A DNA stretch of 64,000 bases from Streptomyces sp. CB02366 (GCF_001905905.1 NZ_LIVT01000008.1:124001-188000); one strand, 5' to 3'; numbered from the stretch's first letter, positions 16,360 to 24,983 are shown. Program-made: numbers and translations. Notes: a model not told the origin generated them from the letters alone.

Positions 16360-17510
16360 GCGGGCACCCCACCCGGTTGCCCGTCGTCATCGTCTGCGGC
16401 CTGCACGCCGAAGCGCGTCACGACGCGGTGGAGGAGCTGCTGCGGGACATCCCGCACAGCGTCGCCCTGCACCACGACCTGTCGGCGGCCCCCGGTGGCA
16501 CGGTCCGCCGCTCGCTGCGCGACGCCGACGGCGAACTCGCTTGCGGCGAGAGGCCGCTCGTGAACGACTGCGCCTGCTGCGCCCTGCGTGAGGACCTCGT
16601 CCCCGAACTCGAACGGCTCGCGGGGGACGGCCTCACCCGTCTCGCCGTCCTGGAACTGTGGGACTCCGTCGAACCGGACTCCACGGCGGAGGCGATCGCG
16701 GCGCACACCGACGCGGCCGTGGTGACCAACGTGTTCGCGGCGGTCGACCCCACGCTCGTCCTGCCGCGCCTCTCCAACGGCGACGATCTGGCCCAGGCCG
16801 GGCTCGCGGCGGCGCCCGCCGACCGGCGGACGGTCGGCGACACCTGGGCCCGGCAGACGGAGTACGCGCCCGTGCTCGCCGTGACGCCGAACCCGGCGGC
16901 CGGCGACGAGGACCACGCCCTCCTCCGGCAGGTGAACCCGACCGCCCGTCAGGCACGGTGCGGGGCGGGCGACCTGGCCCGCCTCGCGTTCGCCGGGTTC
17001 GACGTGGAGGCCGCGGCGGCGGGCCGGCATCCCGCCTCCGCGCTGCTTCCGCAGGAGGCGGAGGAGGCCGGGGTGGCCACGCTCGTCTGGCGGCGGCACC
17101 GCCCCTTCCACACCGGTCGCCTCTTCGACGCGCTGGAGGAACTGAGCTGCGCCGCCGTCCGCAGCCGGGGCCGGTTCTGGCTGGCGGACCGGCCGGACAC
17201 GCTGCTCTCCTGGGATGCCGCGGGCGGTGCGCTCTGCTTGGAGAACACCGGCCCCTGGCTCGCCTCGCTGCCCGACGCCGCCTGGTCCATGGCGCCGCCC
17301 TACCGGCGGGCGGCCGCCGCGTTGGACTGGCACCCCGAGCACGGCGACCGCTGTCAGCACCTGGTCTTCGTCTCCCCCGGCCTCGACCGCGACCGCCTGC
17401 CCCGGCTGCTGGACTCCTGCCTGCTCACGGACGCGGAGTACGGATCGGGCCCGGAGGGGTGGAAGCGGCTGCCCGGCGCTTTCGACGTCTTCCTCGATCC
17501 GGTCCGCTGA
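16356..17510 (+). CDS. COG0523 (CobW-family) zinc-starvation protein with degenerate P-loop
   Basis: The 384-residue protein aligns by eye with COG0523 metallochaperone GTPases: the LPVVIV start, the CxCC metal motif DCACCALRED (Cys72, 74, 75), and a C-terminal CobW_C-like region (RRHRPFHTGRLFDALE). Where the family has GxxGxGKT it has CGLHAEARHDAV, with no GKT, so GTP binding is doubtful. It is the last gene of the zinc-independent ribosomal operon. Members in Zur regulons are thought to deliver or handle scarce zinc; this one may act without GTPase activity. Confidence 0.85.
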   Translation: MSGHPTRLPVVIVCGLHAEARHDAVEELLRDIPHSVALHHDLSAAPGGTVRRSLRDADGELACGERPLVNDCACCALREDLVPELERLAGDGLTRLAVLELWDSVEPDSTAEAIAAHTDAAVVTNVFAAVDPTLVLPRLSNGDDLAQAGLAAAPADRRTVGDTWARQTEYAPVLAVTPNPAAGDEDHALLRQVNPTARQARCGAGDLARLAFAGFDVEAAAAGRHPASALLPQEAEEAGVATLVWRRHRPFHTGRLFDALEELSCAAVRSRGRFWLADRPDTLLSWDAAGGALCLENTGPWLASLPDAAWSMAPPYRRAAAALDWHPEHGDRCQHLVFVSPGLDRDRLPRLLDSCLLTDAEYGSGPEGWKRLPGAFDVFLDPVR

Positions 17511-17806
17511 GCAGGTGCCGGCCCACGAAGCGCCCACGGCCCGTACGGCGAGCGCGTCGGGCCGGGCAGGGGTCGGGCGAGGTCGGGCGGGGGTCGGATT
17601 CACGCCGGGATCGGGCCGGGGGCAACCGACCGGGGGCGGATCGCTGCCGGCCGCGGCGGAACGGCTGGAGGCGACCGCGGCGCTCCCGGTCGTCGCGGAC
17701 GGGGGCGTGTGCGGGGCACGCCGGGTGGGGCGGGGCGGCCGGTGCGGTCGCGGGGACGGTACGGCGCTCCGTCACCCCGACGCCGCAGGGTCGGACTTCT
17801 GGTGGG

Positions 17807-18250
17807 TCAGAAGGCGAAGACCGCGTTGTCGTCCATGCTGCCCGCCATTTCGCAGGCGTTGCCGTACGTGGTGCTGAACCGGACCGCCTTGCCCTGCCAG
17901 ACGCCGTGGGCGGTCACCACGATCGGATCCCACTGGCGGGTACAGGTCCGGTTCGACGGACCGGCGGTCAGTTCGGAGAACTCCCCCTGGACCTCGGCCA
18001 GTTCCTTGCACGCCGCGGCAGGGGCGGGGTGTGTCCCCCCGGCGGTGGGGGCGCAGCTGAGCGTCACGGCCCGCTCGACGGTCGCGGTCTGCGGATCCTC
18101 GCCGCGGGCGACGCCGAGGACGAGTGCGGAAGGCGCGTAGAGACTCTCGGCCTTCGCCGGTGCGGCCTGCGCGGTGGCGGTGGCGAGGCCGCCGAGCAGG
18201 AGTGTGCCCGCCGCGAGGGTCGCGAAGGCGAGGTGCAGGTTGCGTCGCAT
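17807..18250 (-). CDS. Streptomyces subtilisin inhibitor (SSI) family protein
   Basis: The 147-residue precursor has a Sec signal (TLAAGTLLLGGLATATAQAAP) and a mature SSI domain with four Cys (SCAPT, AACKE, TCTRQW, NACEM). The reactive-site loop CTRQWDP aligns with CPMVYDP of SSI, giving Arg at P1, so trypsin-like proteases are the expected targets. The C-terminus DDNAVFAF matches the family. The ATG has AAGGAG upstream. It is convergent with the COG0523 gene. A trypsin gene with matching specificity lies at 53.4 kb. Confidence 0.93.
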   Translation of the reverse strand: MRRNLHLAFATLAAGTLLLGGLATATAQAAPAKAESLYAPSALVLGVARGEDPQTATVERAVTLSCAPTAGGTHPAPAAACKELAEVQGEFSELTAGPSNRTCTRQWDPIVVTAHGVWQGKAVRFSTTYGNACEMAGSMDDNAVFAF

Positions 18251-18647
18251 GGGTGAAGACTCCTTTGTCGGATGCGTGATTGCGGTCAGGAGTCTTACGC
18301 ATGCGGAAAGTAAGCGCACATCGACGGCCCGCTTCCGGCCGCGGACGGACACCCGAACCGACCGAATGGTCATTCGGGCAGTTCAGCGGCCCGGCTCTCA
18401 CCGTCCAGCATATGGACGCACTTCGGCGGTTCAATCCGAAACAACCATCTGACCTGCATGAACGCGAGGGCGGCCCTGCGGCGGCCGGTGGCGCTTCGGC
18501 CGGAAAATGCCGCCGTTCGGGGAGCCGCACACCGGAGCGGCGCCGGGGAGACTCCCGGTGGCCCCGCCGACCGGCCGCCGGAGCCCCGGGGCTCGCCCGG
18601 AAGGTGCGCCCCCGCCTCACGCGCGGCCTTCTCCGGCGGTCGCAGCC
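18251..18647. other. intergenic region, SSI promoter side
   Basis: About 400 bp without a convincing gene; it should hold the SSI promoter. A perfect 6-bp inverted repeat with a 4-bp centre (CCGAATGGTCATTCGG, 18362-18377) is the only clear operator-like structure. Nothing else is seen. Confidence 0.5.
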
Positions 18648-19313
18648 TCAGAGGTGTGCGAGGAGACCCTCCAGCGGCTTCGGCGGGTGCGCGAGGTCTA
18701 GGGCCTCGGTCAGGGCGCGGGCGTAGTGCTCCTTGCGCCCTTTGATGGTCCCCATGAAGCGCCGGAGCTGTGCCTCGACCGTCCGCTCCCGCTGGGCGGG
18801 CTGCTTCTGGAAGATGCGGAGGGCACGCAGATCCCCCTGGTCCTCGATGACCCGCTGGACGCCGTCCGTGCCGAGCGCCCGGATCAGCTCGTCCTCCAGA
18901 TCGGCGTGACAGGTGAAGAAACCCAGCCTCTCCAGGTCGTCCGGGGTGGCCGCCACACCGAAACCGGTGCGCTCCAGGCCCTGGAGGAAGAACCGCCGTT
19001 CCGCCGCGTCGCAGAGGCCGGCGGGGCGGACGCCGAGGCCGTCCGGGCCGAGCAGCCGCAGGAAGCGGGTGATGCTGGCGGCTCCCCCCAGGGGGACCAC
19101 CACGACGCCTTCGGCGGTCAGCGTACGGCCGTGGCGTTCGGCGAGGGCTTCGACCGCGGCCCGGTCGCTGACCCCTTCCACGAGCACCACCGTACGCAGG
19201 CCCAGTTCGGCCGCCAGCTCACGGGCGGCCCCGGCCTCCGCCAGCCTCGGTGCGTCCCCGTCGCCCGCCGCCCAGGAGATGACCGTCCGCCGGAAGCGCG
19301 CCGCTGTGTCCAC
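18648..19313 (-). CDS. TOPRIM-domain protein, OLD-nuclease-like
   Basis: The 221-residue protein has an N-terminal TOPRIM fold: the glutamate strand TVVLVEGVSDRAAVEALAE (about residues 38-56), then GVVVVPLGGAASITRFLRLL, and GLCDAAERRFF in place of the DxD motif. It resembles the TOPRIM half of OLD-family nucleases but without the ATPase domain. GTG at 19313 is chosen as the first start that does not extend into low-complexity sequence. The function is not known; small stand-alone TOPRIM proteins of this type are common in Streptomyces chromosomes. Confidence 0.75.
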   Translation of the reverse strand: MDTAARFRRTVISWAAGDGDAPRLAEAGAARELAAELGLRTVVLVEGVSDRAAVEALAERHGRTLTAEGVVVVPLGGAASITRFLRLLGPDGLGVRPAGLCDAAERRFFLQGLERTGFGVAATPDDLERLGFFTCHADLEDELIRALGTDGVQRVIEDQGDLRALRIFQKQPAQRERTVEAQLRRFMGTIKGRKEHYARALTEALDLAHPPKPLEGLLAHL

Positions 19314-19798
19314 CCGGCCAGTCTCACACCCCGACCGCCCGGTGCGACAGGGGTTTTCGCCTCCGCGGGCCGAAGGCGCGGCCGAGCGCGCGGGCCGGGC
19401 GGTCGGCGGTACGCCTGCGCCGCGCCCCGCCCCCCGCGGCGCGCCGGCCCGCGGGGCGCCGGAGATCCGTGCGCGGGAGCCGCGGCCGGCAGCGCCGTCG
19501 GCGCGCCGAAGCGCCCGAGCAGCAGCGGGACCCTTCAGTCGTCGGCGAGCGCGTTCCGGCGGCGCGAGGGGAGCCCCGCCGGTCCGGACAGCGGCGCCGG
19601 CCATGAGCCCCCGCCACAGTGGGCGCTCGATCACGCCGGTGCGGGCACCCGCCGCCGGTGCCGTGACCCCCGGCCGGTTCGGGGCCCGCCCGGCGGCCGA
19701 CGGCTCACCCGGATGCTGTGGAGGGCGGGCGTTCCCGGTGGGAGGGGGTAGGCGTATCGGGCGGCAGACGATTCCGGGCACGGCAGGAAGGCAGTCCC
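19314..19798. other. intergenic region before the sulfide locus
   Basis: About 485 bp between divergent genes with no convincing ORF. It should contain promoters for the TOPRIM gene and for the DUF2243 operon. A weak half-site resembling a CsoR/CstR operator (GGGGGTAGGCGTATC, near 19745-19760) is present; its significance is unclear. Confidence 0.4.
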
Positions 19799-20287
19799 AT
19801 GAACGCATCGGTCCACCCGTCCACGGTGCCCGGTGCGCGGCCGGAGCCGCGCAGGTCGATGGTGGTGTGCGGGGTGATCGGGGTCGCGGTGACGGCCGCG
19901 GTGGATGAGATCGTGTTCCACCAGATTCTGGGCTGGCACCATTTCTACGACCGGTCCACCCCCGGCGTGGGCCTGCTCTCCGACGGGCTGCTGCACACCG
20001 GCGAGTTGCTCGCGCTGGTCGCCGGGTTCTTCGCCTACGCCGATCTGCGGCGCCGCCGCGCTCTGGCCCCGGCCCACGGCTGGGCCGGGTTCTTCCTGGG
20101 GTCGGGCCTTTTCCAGCTGTTCGACGGCATCGTGGACCACAAGCTGCTGCGGCTGCACCAGGTCCGCTACGGCGTGGACGTCACCCCCTACGACTGGGCG
20201 TGGAACATCGCCGGTCTGGTGCTGCTGCTGATCGGTGTGGCGCTGGCGGTCCGCGCGGGCCGCCGCGCCGGGGCGGCGGCGTCGTGA
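19799..20287 (+). CDS. DUF2243 membrane protein
   Basis: The 162-residue protein has about four membrane helices and the DUF2243 signature DEIVFHQILGWHHFY with paired His, plus LFDGIVDHKLLRLHQVRYG. The function is unknown; His-rich membrane motifs suggest metal or haem binding. The stop overlaps the GTG of the CtaG-like gene (GTGA), so the two are co-translated. The pair leads a locus for persulfide metabolism. Confidence 0.9.
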   Translation: MNASVHPSTVPGARPEPRRSMVVCGVIGVAVTAAVDEIVFHQILGWHHFYDRSTPGVGLLSDGLLHTGELLALVAGFFAYADLRRRRALAPAHGWAGFFLGSGLFQLFDGIVDHKLLRLHQVRYGVDVTPYDWAWNIAGLVLLLIGVALAVRAGRRAGAAAS

Positions 20288-21132
20288 TCTTCGCGCACGT
20301 CCATCCCGGCCCGGCCACGGCCCCTGGCCCGCTCGACCTGGTCACGGTGGCGGGTGCGCTGTCGGCGACCGCGTTCTATCTGCTGGCCGCCGCCCGTCTG
20401 CGGCGGCGGGGGGATGGCTGGCCGCGGTGGCGAGGGGTGTCCTTCACCGCCGGGGGCGCCGGTGCGGCCTGGGCCGCGGTGGGCCCGCTGCCGGGCGGGC
20501 CGTTCACCGCCCACATGGTCCAGCACCTGATCGTCGGCATGGCGGCCCCCCTGCTGCTCGTCGGGGCCCGCCCTCTCACCCTGGCCCTGCGCGCCCTGAC
20601 GCCGGGCGCCACGCGCCGGGGGCTGCTGGCCCTCGCGCACAGCCGTGCGGCGGCCTGGCTGGTCTTCCCGCCGCTGGCGGCCCTGCTGGATGTCGGCGGG
20701 CTGTGGCTGCTGTACCGCACGGGACTGTTCGCGGCCATGCGGCACGAGCCGTGGCTGCACGCCGCAGTGCACGCGCACGTCCTGGCCGCCGGGCTGCTGT
20801 TCACCTTCGCCGTCGGCCAGCTCGACCCCGTACGTCGCCGCCGGAGTGTGGTCCTGCGCGGGGCGACCCTGCTGGCCGCCGGTGCCGCGCACTCCGTGCT
20901 CGCCAAGACCCTGTACGCGGCCGAGCCGCCCGGTACCGCTTTCACCGCCGCCGACCTGCACACCGGCGCCCAAGTCATGTACTACGGCGGCGATCTGGCC
21001 GAAGCCGCGCTCGCGGTCGTGGTGGCCGCTTCCTGGTACCGCGCCACCGGCCGGGCCTGGACGCGAGGACGGCGCACGGCGGGCGCCGGCCCGGGGCCGC
21101 GCGCCGTGACCGGGGTGCCGGTCGGCCACTGA
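20284..21132 (+). CDS. CtaG-like (caa3-type) cytochrome c oxidase assembly protein
   Basis: The 282-residue protein has six or seven membrane segments and the caa3_CtaG family features AHMVQHLIVGMAAPLLLVGA, HAAVHAHVLAAGLLFTFA and a late LHTGAQVMYYGGDLAEAALA. Family members help insert copper into cytochrome oxidase. GTG at 20284 is inside the DUF2243 stop. The DUF2243-CtaG pair may protect or rebuild terminal oxidase under sulfide or copper stress (inference). Confidence 0.88.
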   Translation: MIFAHVHPGPATAPGPLDLVTVAGALSATAFYLLAAARLRRRGDGWPRWRGVSFTAGGAGAAWAAVGPLPGGPFTAHMVQHLIVGMAAPLLLVGARPLTLALRALTPGATRRGLLALAHSRAAAWLVFPPLAALLDVGGLWLLYRTGLFAAMRHEPWLHAAVHAHVLAAGLLFTFAVGQLDPVRRRRSVVLRGATLLAAGAAHSVLAKTLYAAEPPGTAFTAADLHTGAQVMYYGGDLAEAALAVVVAASWYRATGRAWTRGRRTAGAGPGPRAVTGVPVGH

Positions 21133-21412
21133 GACGCCGTGCCGGGCTGCCGGTCGGGGCCCGGGGGGGGCGGACAGGGCGTTCAGCGCGGCATCCAGGC
21201 AGGCGGCGACTTCGCCGGGCACGGACTTGAGCATGTCCGGTCCGGTGAGCGTGACCATGGCGCCGGGGCCGGGGCGGGGGCGGCGAGGCGGACGGCGCGG
21301 ACGTGGAACACGGACGCTGCCGGGTGGTTCGGAGCCGTTGCCTCCTCGATACCCCACCGGGTGTCCGCATGGGGCGAGGCGATGCCGGAACGGGGCGCCG
21401 ACCACTCGTGGA

Positions 21413-21428
21413 ATACCCCCCTGGGTAT
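21413..21428. promoter_or_regulatory. CsoR/CstR-type operator, site 1
   Basis: ATACCCCCCTGGGTAT is an inverted repeat with the G/C-centred, TA-flanked pattern bound by CsoR/CstR-family repressors. It lies 61 bp upstream of the persulfide dioxygenase gene and 22 bp from a second copy. Confidence 0.75.
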
Positions 21429-21449
21429 CGCTGTTAGGGTGAGTATCCG

Positions 21450-21464
21450 ATACCCCCCGGGGTA
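21450..21464. promoter_or_regulatory. CsoR/CstR-type operator, site 2
   Basis: ATACCCCCCGGGGTA, the second CsoR/CstR-like palindrome, lies 25 bp before the GTG of the dioxygenase gene and so near the expected transcription start. Tandem sites suggest cooperative repression by the regulator encoded at 25.7 kb. Confidence 0.75.
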
Positions 21465-21488
21465 CATCGTCCGAGAGGAGTCGTAGGC

Positions 21489-22853
21489 GTGTTCTTCATC
21501 GACAACCTGGAATTCGAGGGCCTGGGCAACCGCAGCTACCTGACCGGCGGGCCCGCTGCCGCGGTGGTCGTCGATCCGCCGCGCGACATCGACCAGGTCA
21601 TCGCCGCAGCCGCCCGGCGCGGGGTGCGCATCGCTTACGTCGCCGAGACCCACGTGCACAACGACTACGTCACCGGCGGCCTGGAGCTCGCCCGCGTCAC
21701 CGGCGCCCGGTACCTGGTGCCGGCCGGGGCGCACGTGTCCTTCGCCCGCACCCCGGTCGCCGACGGCGATACCTTCACGGTGGACGGGGGCCTGACGCTG
21801 CGGGCGATCGCCACGCCCGGGCACACCCCGCACCACACGTCTTACGCCCTCGCCGAGGACGGGCGTGAGGTGGCGGCGTTCACCGGCGGGTCGCTGCTGA
21901 TCGGCAGCGTGGGCCGCCCGGACCTGGTCGAGCCGCGGCTGACCGAGCAGCTGGCCCGCGCTCAGCACGCCTCCGCGCACCGCCTTGTCGACGAGCTGGA
22001 CGACGAGGTGCCGGTGCTGCCCACGCACGGGTTCGGCAGCTTCTGCTCCTCCTCGCAGGCCGAGGGGGACGCGAGCACGATCGGCGAGGAGCGCAGGAAC
22101 AACGACGCGCTGACCCTGGACGTGGACACCTTCGTCGCGCAGATGCTCGCCGGCCTGGAGGACGTGCCCGCGTACTACGCGCACATGGGCCCGGCCAACG
22201 CCGCGGGCCCCGCCCCGGTCGATCTGACCCCGCCCCGGCGTGCGGACGGTGAGGAGATCGCTTCCCGGCTGGCCGCGGGTGAGTGGGTGGTGGACCTGCG
22301 CAACCGTATGGCGTTCGCCGAGGGGCACGTGGCCGGGTCGTTCAACTTCGAGAGCGAGGGCAAGCTCGCCACCTACCTGGCCTGGCTGATCCCGTGGGGC
22401 AAGCCCGTCGTCCTGCTCGCCGAGACCCCTCAGCAGGTCGCCGACGCGCAGCGGGAGCTGGCCCGGGTGGGCATCGACCGCCCGGCCGCCGCCGCCACCG
22501 GCGAGCCGACCGGCTGGGTCCGCCCCGGCGAGCAGCTCGCCTCCTTCCCCCGCGCCCGTTTCACCGACCTCGCCGAGGTGCGCGAGCGCGGCGAGGAGGT
22601 GGTGGTGCTGGACGTACGGCGGGATTCCGAGCGTGCGGGCGGCTACATCGACGGCTCGGTCCACATCCCGGTCCACGAGCTGCACGGCCGCATCGGCGAG
22701 GTGCCGGACGGGACGGTGTGGGTGCACTGCGCCGGCGGGATGCGCGCGGCGATCGCCGCCTCCCTGCTCGATGCCGCAGGCCGTGACGTGGTCGCCGTCG
22801 ACGACGGCTTCGACGCTGCGGCGGAGGCCGGGCTGCCCCTGATCTCCGGCTGA
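21489..22853 (+). CDS. persulfide dioxygenase-rhodanese fusion (ETHE1/CstB-like)
   Basis: The 454-residue protein has an N-terminal metallo-beta-lactamase domain with THVHNDYVTGG (HxHxDxxxG) and the ATPGHTPHHTSY histidine segment, as in ETHE1 iron persulfide dioxygenases. Two rhodanese domains follow: the first (VVDLRNRMAFAEGHVAGSFN) has no catalytic Cys, while the second has VWVHCAGGMRAAIA with Cys. It should oxidise persulfide to sulfite and transfer sulfane sulfur. GTG at 21489 follows a GAGAGGAG ribosome site and two CstR-type operators. It leads a sulfur detoxification operon. Confidence 0.92.
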   Translation: MFFIDNLEFEGLGNRSYLTGGPAAAVVVDPPRDIDQVIAAAARRGVRIAYVAETHVHNDYVTGGLELARVTGARYLVPAGAHVSFARTPVADGDTFTVDGGLTLRAIATPGHTPHHTSYALAEDGREVAAFTGGSLLIGSVGRPDLVEPRLTEQLARAQHASAHRLVDELDDEVPVLPTHGFGSFCSSSQAEGDASTIGEERRNNDALTLDVDTFVAQMLAGLEDVPAYYAHMGPANAAGPAPVDLTPPRRADGEEIASRLAAGEWVVDLRNRMAFAEGHVAGSFNFESEGKLATYLAWLIPWGKPVVLLAETPQQVADAQRELARVGIDRPAAAATGEPTGWVRPGEQLASFPRARFTDLAEVRERGEEVVVLDVRRDSERAGGYIDGSVHIPVHELHGRIGEVPDGTVWVHCAGGMRAAIAASLLDAAGRDVVAVDDGFDAAAEAGLPLISG

Positions 22854-22890
22854 CTTCGGCCGTTCTCCCCCGCAAGAAAGGAAGCACGTG

Positions 22891-23256
22891 ATGTTCCTCT
22901 TTCGCCGAAACAGTCCCCGCGTCACGGTCGAGGAGGCGCACAGCCGTACCAGCGGCGCTCAGCCCGACGCCGTCCTGCTGGACGTGCGTGAGAAGCCGGA
23001 GTGGGCCGCGGGCCGCGCCCGGGGCGCCGTCCACGTGCCGCTGACGGAACTGGCCGTCGGCGGCCCGCTGCCCGCCGAGGCGCAGGGCCGGCCGCTGGTG
23101 GTGATCTGCCGCAGCGGCCAACGCTCCCAGCAGGCGGCGAAGCTCCTCGTCGAGCGCGGAGCGCAGGCGGTGGACGTCGAGGGCGGCATGAACGCGTGGT
23201 CCGGCGCCGGGCATCCGGTCGTCGACGAGTGCGGGAACAGCGGCCGGATCATATGA
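22891..23256 (+). CDS. single-domain rhodanese
   Basis: The 121-residue rhodanese has the DVREKPEWAAGRARGAVHVP motif and an active-site loop VVICRSGQRSQQA with the catalytic Cys. It transfers sulfane sulfur from persulfide donors. ATG at 22891 suits the AAAGGAAG ribosome site; GTG at 22888 is possible. The stop overlaps the TauE start (ATGA), linking sulfur transfer to sulfite export. Confidence 0.93.
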   Translation: MFLFRRNSPRVTVEEAHSRTSGAQPDAVLLDVREKPEWAAGRARGAVHVPLTELAVGGPLPAEAQGRPLVVICRSGQRSQQAAKLLVERGAQAVDVEGGMNAWSGAGHPVVDECGNSGRII

Positions 23257-23996
23257 CCGCGCTCGTTCTCGCCGTCATCGCCGGGGCCGTCGTCGGTCTC
23301 GCTCTCGGAGCCCTGGGCGGCGGCGGCAGCGTCCTCGCCGTGCCCGCCCTGATCTACCTGCTCGGCCTCACCCCGGCGGCGGCCACCTCCGCCGCCCTGA
23401 TCATCGTCACCGCCACCTCCGCCACCGCCCTGTACGCCCATACCCGCGAGGGGAACGTGGCCTGGAAGACGGGGGCGCTGTTCGCCGCGGCGGGCATCGC
23501 CCCCGCCTTCCTCGCCGGCGCCGTCGCCGGGCGCCTGTCCGCAGCGGTGCTGACGGCGGCGTTCGCGGCCGTCGCCGCGCTGGCGGCCGTGCGCATGCTG
23601 CGACCGTCCGCGTCCGAGCCGCCGGGCCGGGTCCGTCCGGGCAAGGCGGCCGGCGCCGGCGCCGGGCTGGGCGCCGTGACGGGCTTCCTGGGGGTCGGCG
23701 GCGGGTTCCTCGCCGTGCCCGCCCTGGTGAGCGTCCTGGGACTGCGGATGCGGCAGGCGGTGGGCACCAGCCTGCTCGTCATCACGGTGAACTCGCTCGC
23801 CGCGCTCACCGCTCGCACCGGCGCCGGTGGCGGGCTCCCCTGGGAGATCATCGGCCCCTTCACCGGAGCGGCGATCCTCGGCGCCTGGGACGGCAAACGG
23901 CTCGCGGCGAAAATCTCCGGCACCACCCTGCAGAAGGCCTTCGCCGGTGTCCTGCTGGCGGTGGCGGCCTTCATGCTCGTCGACGTGGTCGTCTGA
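23253..23996 (+). CDS. TauE/SafE-family sulfite/sulfoacetate exporter
   Basis: The 247-residue membrane protein has the two-fold repeat of the family: GALGGGGSVLAVPALIYLLG near the N-terminus and GFLGVGGGFLAVPALVSVLG in the second half, with about eight helices. It would export sulfite, the product of the persulfide dioxygenase. Start and upstream rhodanese stop overlap. The cst operon of Staphylococcus has the same combination (TauE, rhodanese, dioxygenase). Confidence 0.92.
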   Translation: MTALVLAVIAGAVVGLALGALGGGGSVLAVPALIYLLGLTPAAATSAALIIVTATSATALYAHTREGNVAWKTGALFAAAGIAPAFLAGAVAGRLSAAVLTAAFAAVAALAAVRMLRPSASEPPGRVRPGKAAGAGAGLGAVTGFLGVGGGFLAVPALVSVLGLRMRQAVGTSLLVITVNSLAALTARTGAGGGLPWEIIGPFTGAAILGAWDGKRLAAKISGTTLQKAFAGVLLAVAAFMLVDVVV

Positions 23997-24399
23997 GCAC
24001 GAGGCCCCGGCGCTCTCGGGCCAGGGACGGAAGACCCAGGGGCAGAGGGGCGTACCCGGCCGCCGGCCGCGCCTCTCGTCGAGGTCCTCGCCCTGACGGC
24101 GGCCGTCCTCGACCCCGGGCGGCCACGGCCGCAGGCCGGCCGGGACGACCGCGAAGCCCGCCCGGCCCAGCGCGCTGAGGCGGCAGCCGACCGGGGGGCC
24201 GCCTCTTGGCGATCCGCCCCTGTCCGCTCACCCGGATCATCCCGGTGATCAGCCCCCGCGACCGGCACGGCCGGTTCGAACCGCCCTCAGCTCCGCTGCG
24301 GCCGGACCACCCCCCCCACCACCCCTCACGCCACACCCCCGGGGTGACACAGTCCCCCCCCCGGGGACACCCCGTCGAACTGTAAGGATGACCTCCGCG
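23997..24399. other. intergenic region with GC-palindromic operator-like site
   Basis: About 400 bp without a gene between two transcription units of the sulfide locus. CACCCCCGGGGTG at 24334-24346 resembles the CstR palindrome but with CAC/GTG instead of TAC/GTA ends, and a related run of C then GGGGAC follows to 24368. It probably carries the promoter of the next rhodanese gene. Confidence 0.45.
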
Positions 24400-24975
24400 A
24401 TGACCACACCCACCGCCCTCGCCCCCCGCGAGGCTCGCACCCGCCTGGACGAACTGACCATCATCGACGTGCGGACGCCGGGCGAATACGCCGGCGGCCA
24501 CCTGCCCGGCGCGCTCAACGTCCCCCTCGACCAGATCCGGCGCGCGCTGCCCGATATCCGGCACGCCGCCGGCCGCGGTGACGTCCTGGTCGTCTGCGCC
24601 TCGGGGGCCCGCTCCGAGAACGCCTGCAAGATCCTCACGGAGAACGGCGTCACCGCCGCCACCCTGTCGGGAGGCACCGGCGCCTGGACGGCCGAGGGCC
24701 ACGAGCTGCACCACCCCCGGGGCGCGTCGCATGCCACCTGGGGCATGGAACGGCAGGTGAGGCTCACCGCGGGAGTGACCGTGCTGCTCGGCCTGCTGCT
24801 CGGGCTCGTCGTCCACCCCGCCTTCCAGCTCATCTCCGCCGGCATCGCGGGAGGCCTGGTCTTCTCCGCCCTGACCAACACCTGCGGCATGGCCGCCATA
24901 CTCGCCAAGCTGCCCCACAACCGCCCCCGCACCGCCGACCTCGACGACGCCCTGGCCGCACTGCGCAACCGCTGA
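24400..24975 (+). CDS. rhodanese fused to a DUF2892-type membrane segment
   Basis: The 191-residue protein has a rhodanese domain (IIDVRTPGEYAGGHLPGALN; active-site Cys in LVVCASGARSENA) followed by two membrane helices (TVLLGLLLGLVVHPAFQLIS and a Gly/Ala-rich helix) and NTCGMAAILAKLPHN. It resembles membrane-tethered sulfurtransferases in persulfide operons. ATG at 24400 is preferred because AAGGA lies about 11 nt upstream; ATG at 24388 would be too close to it. A strong terminator follows immediately. Confidence 0.9.
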   Translation: MTTPTALAPREARTRLDELTIIDVRTPGEYAGGHLPGALNVPLDQIRRALPDIRHAAGRGDVLVVCASGARSENACKILTENGVTAATLSGGTGAWTAEGHELHHPRGASHATWGMERQVRLTAGVTVLLGLLLGLVVHPAFQLISAGIAGGLVFSALTNTCGMAAILAKLPHNRPRTADLDDALAALRNR

Positions 24976-24983
24976 GCCACGCG

